64,000 nt of DNA from Asaia astilbis JCM 15831 (GTDB taxonomy: Bacteria > Pseudomonadota > Alphaproteobacteria > Acetobacterales > Acetobacteraceae): assembly GCF_000613845.1 (NCBI RefSeq), contig NZ_BAJT01000015.1, forward strand, positions 31,879 through 95,878, in the 5' to 3' direction. The notes under the pieces were generated by a model. That model was not told the DNA's origin. It ran no database searches and worked only from the letters and a program-made list of their open reading frames with translations. Shown piece by piece: positions 39,388-48,422 of the stretch. The translations under genes and the position numbers were made by a program. Each line of letters opens with the position of its first letter. Within the stretch, counting starts at the first letter, position 1.

Positions 39388-40770
39388 GCATGGCAAAACA
39401 TATTCGTGAGGGGGAGCGCCTCGCGCCCTATCACTATGCTCTGGACGAAACATCGTGGCGCGCCATGACGACCGCAGCACCAGGATGGTTCATCGCACAT
39501 TGGTGCGACGACAATCGGGCCTATGCCCTGTTTCTCGATCAGGAAAAGCCGCTTCTGGTCAGCACGCTTCTGGTCGAGGGGCGCTATTTCGCGCTCTCGG
39601 CAACACTGCCCTCTGCTTCCTGGCCGGAACGTATCGCCCAGGACCTCTGGGGAACGCTTCCGCTGGGAGCCGCAGAAACGGAAGCCGCGCTGGACAGAGG
39701 TGGCTGGGCCAGCATTTCGCCCTTTTCAAGCCGCTCTGTTCCTTCCGATCACACGCCGCCTTCCGCCTTCTTCATGGACGGACTGCAAACGGACATGCCT
39801 CCTCTGGCCTGGGCCGCCCGCCACATCGCACCGGGAGGCGCCCACATCGGGCTGCTCCAGCACCTTCACGGCAAAGCCCCTGAAGAGGCTTTACGTGTCG
39901 TCGGGCGGGGTGTCTCGTCTGGATTTGTCGCCACTCCTCTGGCCTATTCCCGGGCGATCGAGCAGGCTCTGGGGCTGATCCCTTCAGACAGCGTAAGAGA
40001 CGCACGGACCTCCTGGCAGAAATTGAGCGGATCACGGTTCATTGCCGTGACATTGCCTGATGGCGCGCCTGACGGGGTTTGCGCTTCTGGCCACCCATGC
40101 CGCTCTCGCCGAAGATCTCTGCGCCGAGCTCTGCGTTCGTCACGGGGCCTCAAGACGCCTGACAGATACAATCACACCAGACGGGATCGCTTCAGACGTC
40201 GATGTCTGCGCCCTTGCGCATGCAATTCATGACGCCTTGATGCCCCGCCTCCCGCTTCTGGAGGGGCTGCACACCCAGATGGCGGAGATCCTCGAAGGGC
40301 TCGGGGTCGTCACGCCCTCGAAAGCCGAACGCTTTTGCCTCGGCGGTCTAGTCGGAAGGGCCTCGGGTCGCTCGTTCGATCTGCGGCAACTTGAAGATGA
40401 TATGCGTCATGTCCCGGGACGGGCGGGATCTCGACTTTCCGGAGATGGCTGGGCACGGCAGTGCCTCCGTCTCGACGAAATCCGCGATTCCCTGCGCCGG
40501 ATCGAGCGCGTAGCATCGGAATTCGGCGCGCCTCTGCCACGCGCGGCGCCCGTACCGACAGGGTCGGGTGAAGGGATCGGTGCTGCCGAAGGTCCCCATG
40601 GAGACATCTGGTGCTGGGTACGCCTGAAAGAGTCACGTCTCGACGGGATCATGCTACGAGATCCATCCCTCGCGACGCTCCCGATCCTGCCCACCCTGCT
40701 CAAGGATCGTTCAGAGGATCGGCTGATCCTGGCCTCGCTGGGCTACGATCCCGGTGGCGCCGAGCAATAG
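39384..40770 (+). CDS. HyfG-like hydrogenase-large-subunit homologue without NiFe ligands (one apparent frameshift)
   Basis: About 461 residues after removing one G from GGGG at 40074-40077, where the two frames join as PDG-FALLATHAA. The N-terminal part (about 1-140) stands where HyfG/NuoCD have a NuoC domain. The rest follows the large subunit order: PLAYSRAIEQALGL, GFALLATHAALAEDL, TITPDGIASDV, LLEGLHTQMAEILEGLGVVTPSKAERFCLGGLVGRASGRSFDLR and a C-terminal LASLGYDPGGAEQ. Hydrogenases carry CxxC in RVCGICS...LAY and DPCxxC at these two places. Here they read RGVSSGFVATPLAY and DPGGAEQ, so no NiFe site can form. It ends the operon, 10 bases from the convergent flippase. Confidence 0.65.
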
Positions 40771-40780
40771 GCTCGATCTA

Positions 40781-42159
40781 TCAGACTTTGACGGACGTCT
40801 CGCCCTCGTCTGCAGCCGACGGCAAGACCTCCTGCCTTTGATCAGCACCAGGTCTGTGAGGCGGGCGCAGCGAGCACACAATGGCACGCCAGAGCCGCGT
40901 CACGAACATGATGAAGCTGCTGAATACGGTTGCGTAGCAGGCTCCCTTGAGAGACCAGCTCGATGTCAGCCCATACAGAACCGGAAAATAAGCCAGCGTA
41001 ATCCAGGTGCGGTTCGCCACGAGAAAGCCGATCTGCCCCATGACGGTCAGAAGCGGTTCGAGCGGTACGACAAGGAGGGTCAGCACGGCCGAAACCAGCA
41101 TGATCGAGATGTAATAGGTCGTCCCATGCAAATGGATATGCAGCATGAGCGCGAAAATATGCCCCCCGAAGAACGCGGCGACGACGAGAAGCAGAACCGA
41201 TATGCCGCAGAGCAGGGCAAAAATCTTCCAGGTCAGGCGTTTCAAGCCGGTCCAGTCCTGACGGTCACGCATTTTCACCAGCTCGGGATACAGAACCGGT
41301 GAAAGCATCTGGGCCGGGGTCACGATCCCGTCGGCAATCTGACGGCAAATGCGAAAGACAGCGGCTTCTGCCGAGCCCAGGAGGGATCCCACAACCAGCG
41401 TGCTGATATGACCGGACACAGCCCCCAGAGTCTGGTTGATGCTGGTCGAGCGCGTGAAGGCCCACATGCCGGGCAACTGCCAGCGCCACTGGTCAGCACC
41501 TCGCGCCAGCGCAGTTGGAGCCCCATTTTCCGACGCAGGGTGGTCAACGCAAAAAACTGGAAAAGGCCATAATCGAGCAGCACGGCCCCGGCCCAGACCA
41601 CAACGAAAAAACCGAGATGGAGATGAAAGACCAGGCCCAACGCCGTTCCGGCCGTGCGAAAGATCGCGGTGCAGGTATCGTTAATCGGGACAAGGTGAAA
41701 GCGGTCCGTCAGACGCAGGATACCATTGCTCCATCCGGTGTACATGAATGGGCAGATCAGCGCATAGCCGTAAGCGAGCGAGGTCACCCACGACGACCAG
41801 TGTGCAAGATGGCTGTATATCGCAACGCTGATGAAGCCAATCGCGACGGCAACAAGCGCCGAGAGCAGATCGAGCCGGATGCAAAAGCCGATAATCTGAT
41901 GCAGGAGCTCCAGATCGCGCCGGGCAAATGGATCGTTCCCAAAGCGGATGAGCGTTTGCCATGACTGCATGCGCGAAAATGTCGACGCCATGATGCCAAG
42001 AGAATGGATCAGGATGAGCAGACCGAACTGCCCCAGCCCCAGCGCCCTGACCGCGAAGGCGATATAGGCAAAACTGCAAAGCGCCGTTGCGATGCGCCCC
42101 AATGTCAGGAAGCTGACATTATGAACGATCCGTCTGGCGGCTGAGGGGTGTTTGGACAT
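40781..42159 (-). CDS. Oligosaccharide flippase-like membrane protein (one apparent frameshift)
   Basis: MOP/Wzx-type protein of about 459 residues and some 12-14 hydrophobic segments. It likely moves lipid-linked saccharide units across the inner membrane for surface polysaccharide assembly. The N-terminal part begins with RRIVHNVSFLTLGRIATALCSFAYIAFAVRALGLGQFG, a typical start of the family. The C-terminal part starts RWQLPGMWAFTRSTSINQTLGAVSGH after a frame change near 41486, where GGN CGC appears to lack one base. Correction joins both halves. A charged tail ends the protein. It is divergent from selO and close to a glycan-related propeller protein. Confidence 0.85.
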
Positions 42160-42337
42160 GAGGGGGGTTGTGAACGTCCGGCCCTGAAATGGAAAGAGAA
42201 AGGGTGAAAAAACTTCCTGCCTTTCCAGCGATGCTCACCTTGCAGCGACATCGTTCCGCGTTATGTCTCAGTGAGCTTCCTGCTTTCGGTTGAAAGAGGA
42301 TGGCTGCACATTCCCCTCCCTGCTTCCCCGAGGTTTC

Positions 42338-43768
42338 ATGCATCTTCCACTCCGACGCGCGCCTTTCCCGGCCAACATGGCAGTCGAAGTGGACCCTGCT
42401 CCTGTTGCAGCACCACGTCTCATAGCCCTGAATGACACTCTGGCTGGAACGCTGGGACTCTCGCCCGACTGGCTGAGATCGCCTGAAGGCGTCGCGCTCC
42501 TCAGTGGTCAGGCACGGATCGAGGGTGTGCCCGCAATGGCACAGGCCTATGCCGGGCATCAATTCGGGCAGTTTGTGCCCCAGCTCGGCGACGGGCGTGC
42601 CCATCTGCTTGGCACTTTGAGCGATAATCAGGGTCAGCTGCGCGATATCCAGCTCAAGGGATCGGGACCGACCCCCTTCTCTAGACGAGGGGACGGGCTC
42701 GCCGCGCTCGGACCGGTACTGAGAGAGTATCTCGTCAGCGAGGCCATGGCGGCGCTTGGCGTCCCGACCACGCGCGCCCTCGCTGCCGTTCTCACCGGAG
42801 AGACGGTCTGGCGTGAACGGCCACAGCCCGGTGCCATTCTGACCCGCATCGCCGCAAGCCATCTGCGTGTCGGCACTTTCCAGTATTTTGCAGCGCGTGA
42901 AGACCACGACTCCCTGCGCTTTCTCTGCGACCTCGCCATCGATCGTCATGCCCCCGCAGCGCGCGAGGCCGAAAATCCCGTCCGGGCCCTGTACGAGACG
43001 GTGGTCGCCGCGCAGGCGCGCCTCATCGCGCAGTGGATGAGCCTCGGCTTCGTTCACGGCGTGATGAACACCGACAACATGACGCTGTCCGGTGAGACCA
43101 TCGATTATGGCCCCTGCGCCTTCCTCGACGTCTATCGTCATGACAAGGTGTTCAGCTCGATCGACCGTAACGGTCGCTACGCCTATGGCAACCAGCCGAA
43201 ACTGGCTGGCTGGAACCTCGCCCGTCTGGCTGAGACGCTTCTCCCTTTCATCGACCCGGACGACGATCGCGCCCTCGCCTGGGCTCAGGAAGCGCTCGGA
43301 CGCTTCCATACACTCTATCATGAGGCATGGCTGGGCTTTATGCGGCCCAAATTCGGGCTGACAACGCAAGAGCCGGAGGACGCAAGCCTGATCGGCGCCT
43401 TGCTCGACATCATGGAAGGCGAAAAGGTGGACTGGACACTCAGCTTCCGTCGACTCAGCCGCAGCGAGCCTCTGCTCGACGGTCCTTCGTCAGAAACCCT
43501 CGACCGTTGGATGACAGACTGGCAGGCCCGACGGGCACGAGACACGGCCTCAGCAGACTCCCAAATGGCGTTGATGCGTCGAAGCAACCCGGCCGTTATC
43601 GCCCGCAATCATCGCATTGCCGAGGTAATCGATGCCGCGGAACGGGGGGATTTCTCGGTTTTCGAGGCGCTTCTGGAACGGATACGGCAACCGTTTGACG
43701 ACGATGCCGACTATGAGACACCCCCGCAACCTGATGAGGTCGTCCAAGCGACATTCTGCGGCACATAA
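42338..43768 (+). CDS. selO: Protein adenylyltransferase SelO
   Basis: Pseudokinase-fold enzyme that transfers AMP from ATP to protein hydroxyls in response to oxidative stress (established for bacterial and mitochondrial SelO). It has 476 residues from ATG 42338. Family blocks include MAQAYAGHQFGQFVPQLGDGRAHLLG, DIQLKGSGPTPFSRRGDGLA, FVHGVMNTDNMTLSGETIDYGPCAFLD and the C-terminal QATFCGT. The penultimate region keeps the conserved Cys that is selenocysteine in animals. An in-frame ATG 48 bases earlier (42290) lacks family-like sequence. It is divergent from the flippase. Confidence 0.95.
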   Translation: MHLPLRRAPFPANMAVEVDPAPVAAPRLIALNDTLAGTLGLSPDWLRSPEGVALLSGQARIEGVPAMAQAYAGHQFGQFVPQLGDGRAHLLGTLSDNQGQLRDIQLKGSGPTPFSRRGDGLAALGPVLREYLVSEAMAALGVPTTRALAAVLTGETVWRERPQPGAILTRIAASHLRVGTFQYFAAREDHDSLRFLCDLAIDRHAPAAREAENPVRALYETVVAAQARLIAQWMSLGFVHGVMNTDNMTLSGETIDYGPCAFLDVYRHDKVFSSIDRNGRYAYGNQPKLAGWNLARLAETLLPFIDPDDDRALAWAQEALGRFHTLYHEAWLGFMRPKFGLTTQEPEDASLIGALLDIMEGEKVDWTLSFRRLSRSEPLLDGPSSETLDRWMTDWQARRARDTASADSQMALMRRSNPAVIARNHRIAEVIDAAERGDFSVFEALLERIRQPFDDDADYETPPQPDEVVQATFCGT

Positions 43769-43831
43769 GGCTGGGTCTTCAGGGCTCCATGCCGGAAACA
43801 CCTGAACACGGCGCATCCCGCGATTAAACGA

Positions 43832-44748
43832 TCATCCCACCCCGACGCGCTTGCGCAATTTGCGCAGTTCGCGCCCGGCTTCGACCAGGAGACCGTGCGC
43901 AGAAAGCTCGGTCCTTTTCACGTCGAACAATGTGACATCCCCGGCAGCTGAGAGCGTGTGCATTCCTTCCGTAAAAGGGGCGAAACGCGACGCAATCGGT
44001 AGCGCCGGGCCGGTATGGGTAATCACGCGCGCCGGCGTCAAAACGTCGAACCAGAGCGGGCGTATCGCCCCCCCATAGGTGCGAGCACAATCCTGAACCG
44101 GCAGCATGAGCCTGCCATCGATCTCGATCGGTGTGCCCCCTGCCCGGGCACTGGAGGGATCAACCCGAACCGGTTCTGACGATGACGTGTCCAGGGACCG
44201 CGCAGGCTTTCAGCATAGGCAACATGAAGTCGGCTCGGTGCCTTTTTGGCAGCCTCGACCGGCGTATAGATCAGCCACCACAACCCGTCGCGAAAACAGA
44301 GCGTGGCATCGACAGCGATCTCTCCCCCCAGATCGATTTGACAGGCTGGCACCCAGCGATCGGGAAAGCGTTCGGCACGATAGAGCGTCTGCCCCTTGGA
44401 CCGATGCGCTTCGGGCAACATCCAGAAATCACCCTCTGCCTCGATCACCTGAGGATAGGACAGGTGCCATGGCTCGCGCAGGACGATCTCGTTTCTGATC
44501 AGCCGGAATGACCGGTCGTAGACGAACAGCTCAATCTCGCCGATCCGGTTGCGATAGTCGTAGATCTCGAGAAATACGTGCAGCAGCCCCTCGTGCCATA
44601 CCCCGAACGGATCGGCACGAAACTGGAAAGCACGCGGCATGTCGGGCAGGAAATGACAGGGGATCTCAGACCAGTCCGGCGTCTGAAGCAAGGTAGCCAG
44701 CGGCGCCTCGATGATACCGGTGCGCCAGATATCCTTACGCAGACCCAT
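43832..44748 (-). CDS. GINT1-type beta-propeller / GH43-like glycan protein (one apparent frameshift)
   Basis: About 305 residues with five-bladed propeller-like repeats. The sequence ADPFGVWHEGLLHVFLEIYDY, SYPQVIEAEGDFWMLPEAH, DATLCFRDGLWWLIYT and GRLMLPVQDCARTYGGAIRPL is that of the domain found N-terminal to glucosamine inositolphosphorylceramide transferase and in bacterial glycosyltransferase clusters. It is also GH43-like. The frame changes at about 44172, where AACCCGG appears as AACCGG. It probably acts in surface glycan synthesis with the nearby flippase. The exact reaction is unknown; the family name is recalled from motif resemblance. Confidence 0.65.
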
Positions 44749-44837
44749 GACTGTTTCCCCCGTTCAAAAACAGCCCCGACCTTACCATCTCCGGCGGTCT
44801 GTCAAAACCGGCGACGCCGCTCAGAGCCTGGCCCGGT

Positions 44838-45323
44838 TCAGCGTAGATCGACGCGAATGCGTCCTTTCGGTGCAGAAGGGTCGGTTTTCGCCTCGATCTG
44901 AACCTGACCGACAGGCGCTCCCGATGCGACAATCTGATCGGCTACGGCCTGACCGTCCTGCGTGGTCAGACTCTCCAGAGATTTGACCTGTGCGGCCGGG
45001 CTGCCTGCCTCAGGGGAGAGAACAGAGACGACAAAAATAATGTTTGGGCGACGTGACAGAGCCAGTTTGGTGCTGCGTTCGACCGCAGGAGCCCATTCTT
45101 CCTTGGGCGTGCCCGCCACGATCTGCAGGAACGGCGCCGGCGGCGGTTTGGACGGCGGAGCGGGCGCAATATGCGGCTTCGGAGGCTTACCGGCATTGGG
45201 ATTGAACAGGCGCTGGTCGGGCGGCGTACAGGCCGCCAAAGCCCCTGCAACCAGACAAAGCCCCACACTCGCAAAAGCGCGAAACTTCAGGAAACCACAA
45301 TTTGTAGCATTCGTCATCGTCAT
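44838..45323 (-). CDS. Conserved-type lipoprotein of unknown function
   Basis: About 160 residues. A signal peptide (FRAFASVGLCLVAGALAAC) ends in the lipobox LAAC, followed by a Pro/Lys-rich linker (KPPKPHIAPAPPSKPPPAP) and a compact C-terminal domain of about 90 residues with IIFVVSVLSPEAGSP and GAPVGQVQIEAKTDP. The last part is reminiscent of a periplasmic beta-alpha domain such as those in OmpA-like or BON-like proteins, but no family was recognised. The start could be ATG 45323 or 45317. It is divergent from gap. Confidence 0.75.
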   Translation of the reverse strand: MTMTNATNCGFLKFRAFASVGLCLVAGALAACTPPDQRLFNPNAGKPPKPHIAPAPPSKPPPAPFLQIVAGTPKEEWAPAVERSTKLALSRRPNIIFVVSVLSPEAGSPAAQVKSLESLTTQDGQAVADQIVASGAPVGQVQIEAKTDPSAPKGRIRVDLR

Positions 45324-45494
45324 GACCTTGAGAACTTGCAGGTAGAGCGGACACAAGCAAGAGAGCGGAAACAGAAAGACCAGTTTTTACGAAAATATCG
45401 GTAAGATTTTTGGGAGCCCCCTCTCGTCTCGTCTTCCAAGGGTGCTATGGTTTCGCCTCTTATAGCGAAACCACCTACCGGCTGGGAGACTACA

Positions 45495-46514
45495 ATGGCT
45501 GTGAAAATCGCGATCAACGGTTTTGGACGTATCGGACGTCTGGTGCTGCGTGGGATCATCGAGAGCGGACGCACGGATGTCGTGCCGGTCGCCATCAATG
45601 ACCTCGGCTCGGTCGAAGAAAGCGCCCACCTGTTCGCTTACGACAGTGTTCATGGTCGCTTCCCCGGCACAGTACGCGTCGATGGCAACAACCTGATCAT
45701 CGAAGCCAATGGTCGCACCTATGGCCCGATCCGCGTTTCCGCCGAGCGTGACCCGACGGCTGTGCCGTTCGAAGGCGTCGATGTCGCCATGGAATGTACG
45801 GGCCTGTTCACCAGCAAAGAGAAGGCCTCGGCCCTGATCAAGGCCGGTGCGCGCAAGGTGCTGATCTCCGCACCGGGCACCGATGTCGATGCCACGATCG
45901 TCTATGGCGTGAACAACGCCATGCTGACGAAGGATATGACGGTCATCTCCAACGCCTCGTGCACGACCAACTGCCTGGCACCGGTCGCCAAGGTGCTGGA
46001 CGATGCTTTCGGTATCGATTGCGGCTACATGGTCACGATCCATTCCTACACGGGCGATCAGCGCACGGTTGACACGCACCACCGCGACCCGCGTCGCGCA
46101 CGTGCCGCAGCCCTGAACATGATCCCGACCTCGACGGGCGCTGCCAAGGCCATCGGTCTGGTTCTGCCGCATCTGAAGGGTCGTCTGGATGGCACGTCCA
46201 TCCGTGTCCCGACGCCAAACGTCTCGGTCGTGTCGCTCGACTTCATCCCGTCGCGTGCGCCCGGCTCGGTTCAGGCGATCAACGACGCCCTGCGTGCCGC
46301 AGCAGAAGGCCCGCTGAAGGGTGTGCTCGACTATAACGAAGCACCGCTCGTCAGCAGCGACTTCAACCATTCCTATGCTTCCTCCACGTTCGACGCCACG
46401 CAGACGGCAGTCATCGACGGTGGCAAGATGGTGCGCATCTGCGCCTGGTACGACAATGAATGGGGCTTCTCGAACCGCATGTCCGATACGGCAGCGCTCT
46501 TCGGCAGCCTCTAA
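45495..46514 (+). CDS. gap: Glyceraldehyde-3-phosphate dehydrogenase
   Basis: Glycolytic and Calvin/Entner-Doudoroff branch enzyme that oxidises glyceraldehyde 3-phosphate with NAD and phosphate. It has 339 residues. The NAD loop INGFGRIGRLVLRG (8-20), catalytic Cys156 in SNASCTTNCLAP and the later IRVPTPNVS and WYDNEWGFSNRM segments are intact. ATG 45495 has GGGAGA upstream. A frame opening 48 bases earlier has no ribosome site. The pgk gene follows after 27 bases, so the two form an operon. Confidence 0.98.
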   Translation: MAVKIAINGFGRIGRLVLRGIIESGRTDVVPVAINDLGSVEESAHLFAYDSVHGRFPGTVRVDGNNLIIEANGRTYGPIRVSAERDPTAVPFEGVDVAMECTGLFTSKEKASALIKAGARKVLISAPGTDVDATIVYGVNNAMLTKDMTVISNASCTTNCLAPVAKVLDDAFGIDCGYMVTIHSYTGDQRTVDTHHRDPRRARAAALNMIPTSTGAAKAIGLVLPHLKGRLDGTSIRVPTPNVSVVSLDFIPSRAPGSVQAINDALRAAAEGPLKGVLDYNEAPLVSSDFNHSYASSTFDATQTAVIDGGKMVRICAWYDNEWGFSNRMSDTAALFGSL

Positions 46515-46541
46515 GAACCAAGAAAAACGGGAGAAAAGCGC

Positions 46542-47759
46542 ATGGCCAGTTTCCATACGCTCAATGATCTGTCTCCTGAGGGAAAGCGCGTTCTTCTGCG
46601 CGCTGACCTCAACGTGCCAGTGCGCGACGGCGCCATTACGGATACGACGCGTATCGACCGCGTCATCCCCACCATCTGCGAACTGGCCGACAAGGGCGCA
46701 CGCGTCATCGTTCTGAGCCATTTCGACCGTCCCAAGGGTCAGGTCGTGCCCAGCATGTCCCTCGCCCCGGTTGCCGAAATGCTGGAGTCCAAAATCCAGC
46801 ACAAGGTGCATTTCGTTTCGGAATGCGTCGGCCCCAAAGCCGAAGAGGCAGTTGCCAACCTCAAGGACGGCGAAGTCTGCGTGCTTGAAAACACGCGCTT
46901 TCATGCGGGTGAGGAAAAGAACGATCCGGCATTCACCGACATGCTGGCACGGCTGGGCGATGTCTATGTGAATGATGCCTTCTCGGCAGCGCATCGCGCC
47001 CATTCCTCGACCGAAGGTCTGGCCCGTCATCTGCCGTCCTATGCAGGGCGTCTGATGGAAGCCGAGCTGAACGCCCTGTCGGCAGCGCTCGAACTGCCGG
47101 ACCGTCCTGTCGGTGCGCTGATCGGCGGTGCGAAGATTTCGACCAAGCTCGACCTCATCGGCAACGTGCTCGGCAAGGTCGATGTGCTGTTCATCGGTGG
47201 CGCCATGGCCAACACCTTCCTGGGCGCCCAGGGCGTTTCCGTGGGCAAATCGCTCCAGGAAGCCGACATGCACGACACAGCGCGCAAGATCATGGCTCAG
47301 GCCAAAGACGGCAAATGCGAGATTATTCTGCCCGTCGATGCCGTGATCGCGCGTGAGTTCCGCGAAGGCGCCCCTTCGGAAGTCTGCGACATTCATCAGG
47401 TTCCTGATGATGCCATGATCCTCGATGCCGGCCCCAAGACGGTCGCCCTCATTGAAGCCAAGCTCGCAGAACTGAAGACCCTGGTCTGGAACGGCCCGCT
47501 CGGCGCGTTCGAGATCAAGCCGTTCGATGCAGCAACCGTAGCTGTTGCCCAGAAGGCCGCAGCCCTGACCGAAGCAGGGACGCTCAAGACCATCGCCGGT
47601 GGCGGTGATACCGTGTCGGCCCTTCGCCATGCCGGGGCAGCTGACAGAATGAGCTATGTCTCGACAGCCGGCGGGGCCTTCCTCGAATGGCTCGAAGGCA
47701 AACTTCTCCCCGGAATTGCCGTGCTGACCGACGCAGCCCGCAACGCTTTTCCGCTCTGA
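46542..47759 (+). CDS. pgk: Phosphoglycerate kinase
   Basis: Transfers phosphate from 1,3-bisphosphoglycerate to ADP. The protein has 405 residues. The N-terminal substrate signature [17 protein letters not shown], the hinge segment and the C-terminal nucleotide site [15 protein letters not shown] are conserved. A GGAGAAAAGC ribosome site is directly upstream. It is the second gene of gap-pgk. Two strong inverted repeats follow within 150 bases. Confidence 0.98.
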   Translation: MASFHTLNDLSPEGKRVLLRADLNVPVRDGAITDTTRIDRVIPTICELADKGARVIVLSHFDRPKGQVVPSMSLAPVAEMLESKIQHKVHFVSECVGPKAEEAVANLKDGEVCVLENTRFHAGEEKNDPAFTDMLARLGDVYVNDAFSAAHRAHSSTEGLARHLPSYAGRLMEAELNALSAALELPDRPVGALIGGAKISTKLDLIGNVLGKVDVLFIGGAMANTFLGAQGVSVGKSLQEADMHDTARKIMAQAKDGKCEIILPVDAVIAREFREGAPSEVCDIHQVPDDAMILDAGPKTVALIEAKLAELKTLVWNGPLGAFEIKPFDAATVAVAQKAAALTEAGTLKTIAGGGDTVSALRHAGAADRMSYVSTAGGAFLEWLEGKLLPGIAVLTDAARNAFPL

Positions 47760-47770
47760 ACCCAGCCTGC

Positions 47771-47817
47771 CAGGCCGGTTGCATCACGTTTCGTATCGGC
47801 GTGATACAATCGGCCTG
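47771..47817 (+). terminator. Hairpin downstream of pgk
   Basis: CAGGCCGGTTGCATCACG pairs with CGTGATACAATCGGCCTG with two G-T pairs, giving an 18-bp stem and an 11-base loop. It starts 12 bases after the pgk stop. No run of T follows, so it may act as an mRNA 3' stabiliser or a rho-assisted terminator. Confidence 0.5.
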
Positions 47818-47841
47818 TTATGGTTGCTTTCGTTTTTCTCA

Positions 47842-47899
47842 CCCGGTTACAGTTTTCCCAAGCAGTAAGCCAACCTGCTTGAGAAAACCTGTTACCGGG
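47842..47899 (+). repeat. Long imperfect inverted repeat upstream of the TTG-started secreted protein
   Basis: The left arm (47842-47865) and right arm (47875-47899) are reverse complements over about 24 of 25 positions with one bulge and two mismatches. The cores are CAAGCAG/CTGCTTG and CCCGGT/ACCGGG. The 9-base loop is TAAGCCAAC. It ends one base before the GAAGAGGAAAG ribosome site of the next gene. It could terminate pgk transcripts or control the next gene. Confidence 0.55.
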
Positions 47900-47915
47900 G
47901 AAGAGGAAAGCTTCT

Positions 47916-48359
47916 TTGCGCGCCTGTCTCACTCTTGCCCTACTGGCCTGTGCCGTGACGGGTGCTGCTCATGCTTCTGACGCGAACGCCTCAATGCACG
48001 GCGTCTCGCCCGCGACCAGCCATCGGTCAGCTTCCTCTGCCGCTCTGAAATCCGCATCGTCTTTTTCACTCGAACCGGTCACGGCTGAAGAACCGCTCAT
48101 CAAGCAGGCTTCCCTCACCGTCAAAGCGCCGAGTGCCATCAGCAAGGACGGATTCTCACAGGCCCCTCTCCCTGATGACGATGTCGAGGCGCCGAGGGCA
48201 CGCGGCGCTGAAGATGACGCCAGTCTGCGAGCCGATTTCTTCCAACGCAATCACCATCAGGTTGGCGATGCTCTGGCAGGTGGTGCCGCGGTAAACGATC
48301 AACGACGTGGCCATGGATCCATGGCCGCCGGCGTCGCCGTTGCTATCCCGATGGACTGA
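47916..48359 (+). CDS. Small predicted secreted protein, unknown
   Basis: 147 residues starting at TTG 47916 behind a good AGAGGAAAG site. The N-terminus MRACLTLALLACAVTGAAHA is a convincing signal peptide with AHA cleavage. The mature part is Ala/Ser-rich and low in hydrophobic core, with no recognised domain; the last 40 residues (FFQRNHHQVGDALAGGAAVN and on) look unlike the rest. It may be periplasmic or extracellular. It converges with the TpsB-type gene, the stops being about 60 bases apart. Confidence 0.55.
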   Translation: MRACLTLALLACAVTGAAHASDANASMHGVSPATSHRSASSAALKSASSFSLEPVTAEEPLIKQASLTVKAPSAISKDGFSQAPLPDDDVEAPRARGAEDDASLRADFFQRNHHQVGDALAGGAAVNDQRRGHGSMAAGVAVAIPMD

Positions 48360-48422
48360 CAAGACGCCGTTTTCAACGCCTCGCAGCCGCAGAACAAATT
48401 CTACGCTTCTTTACCCAGCCAT

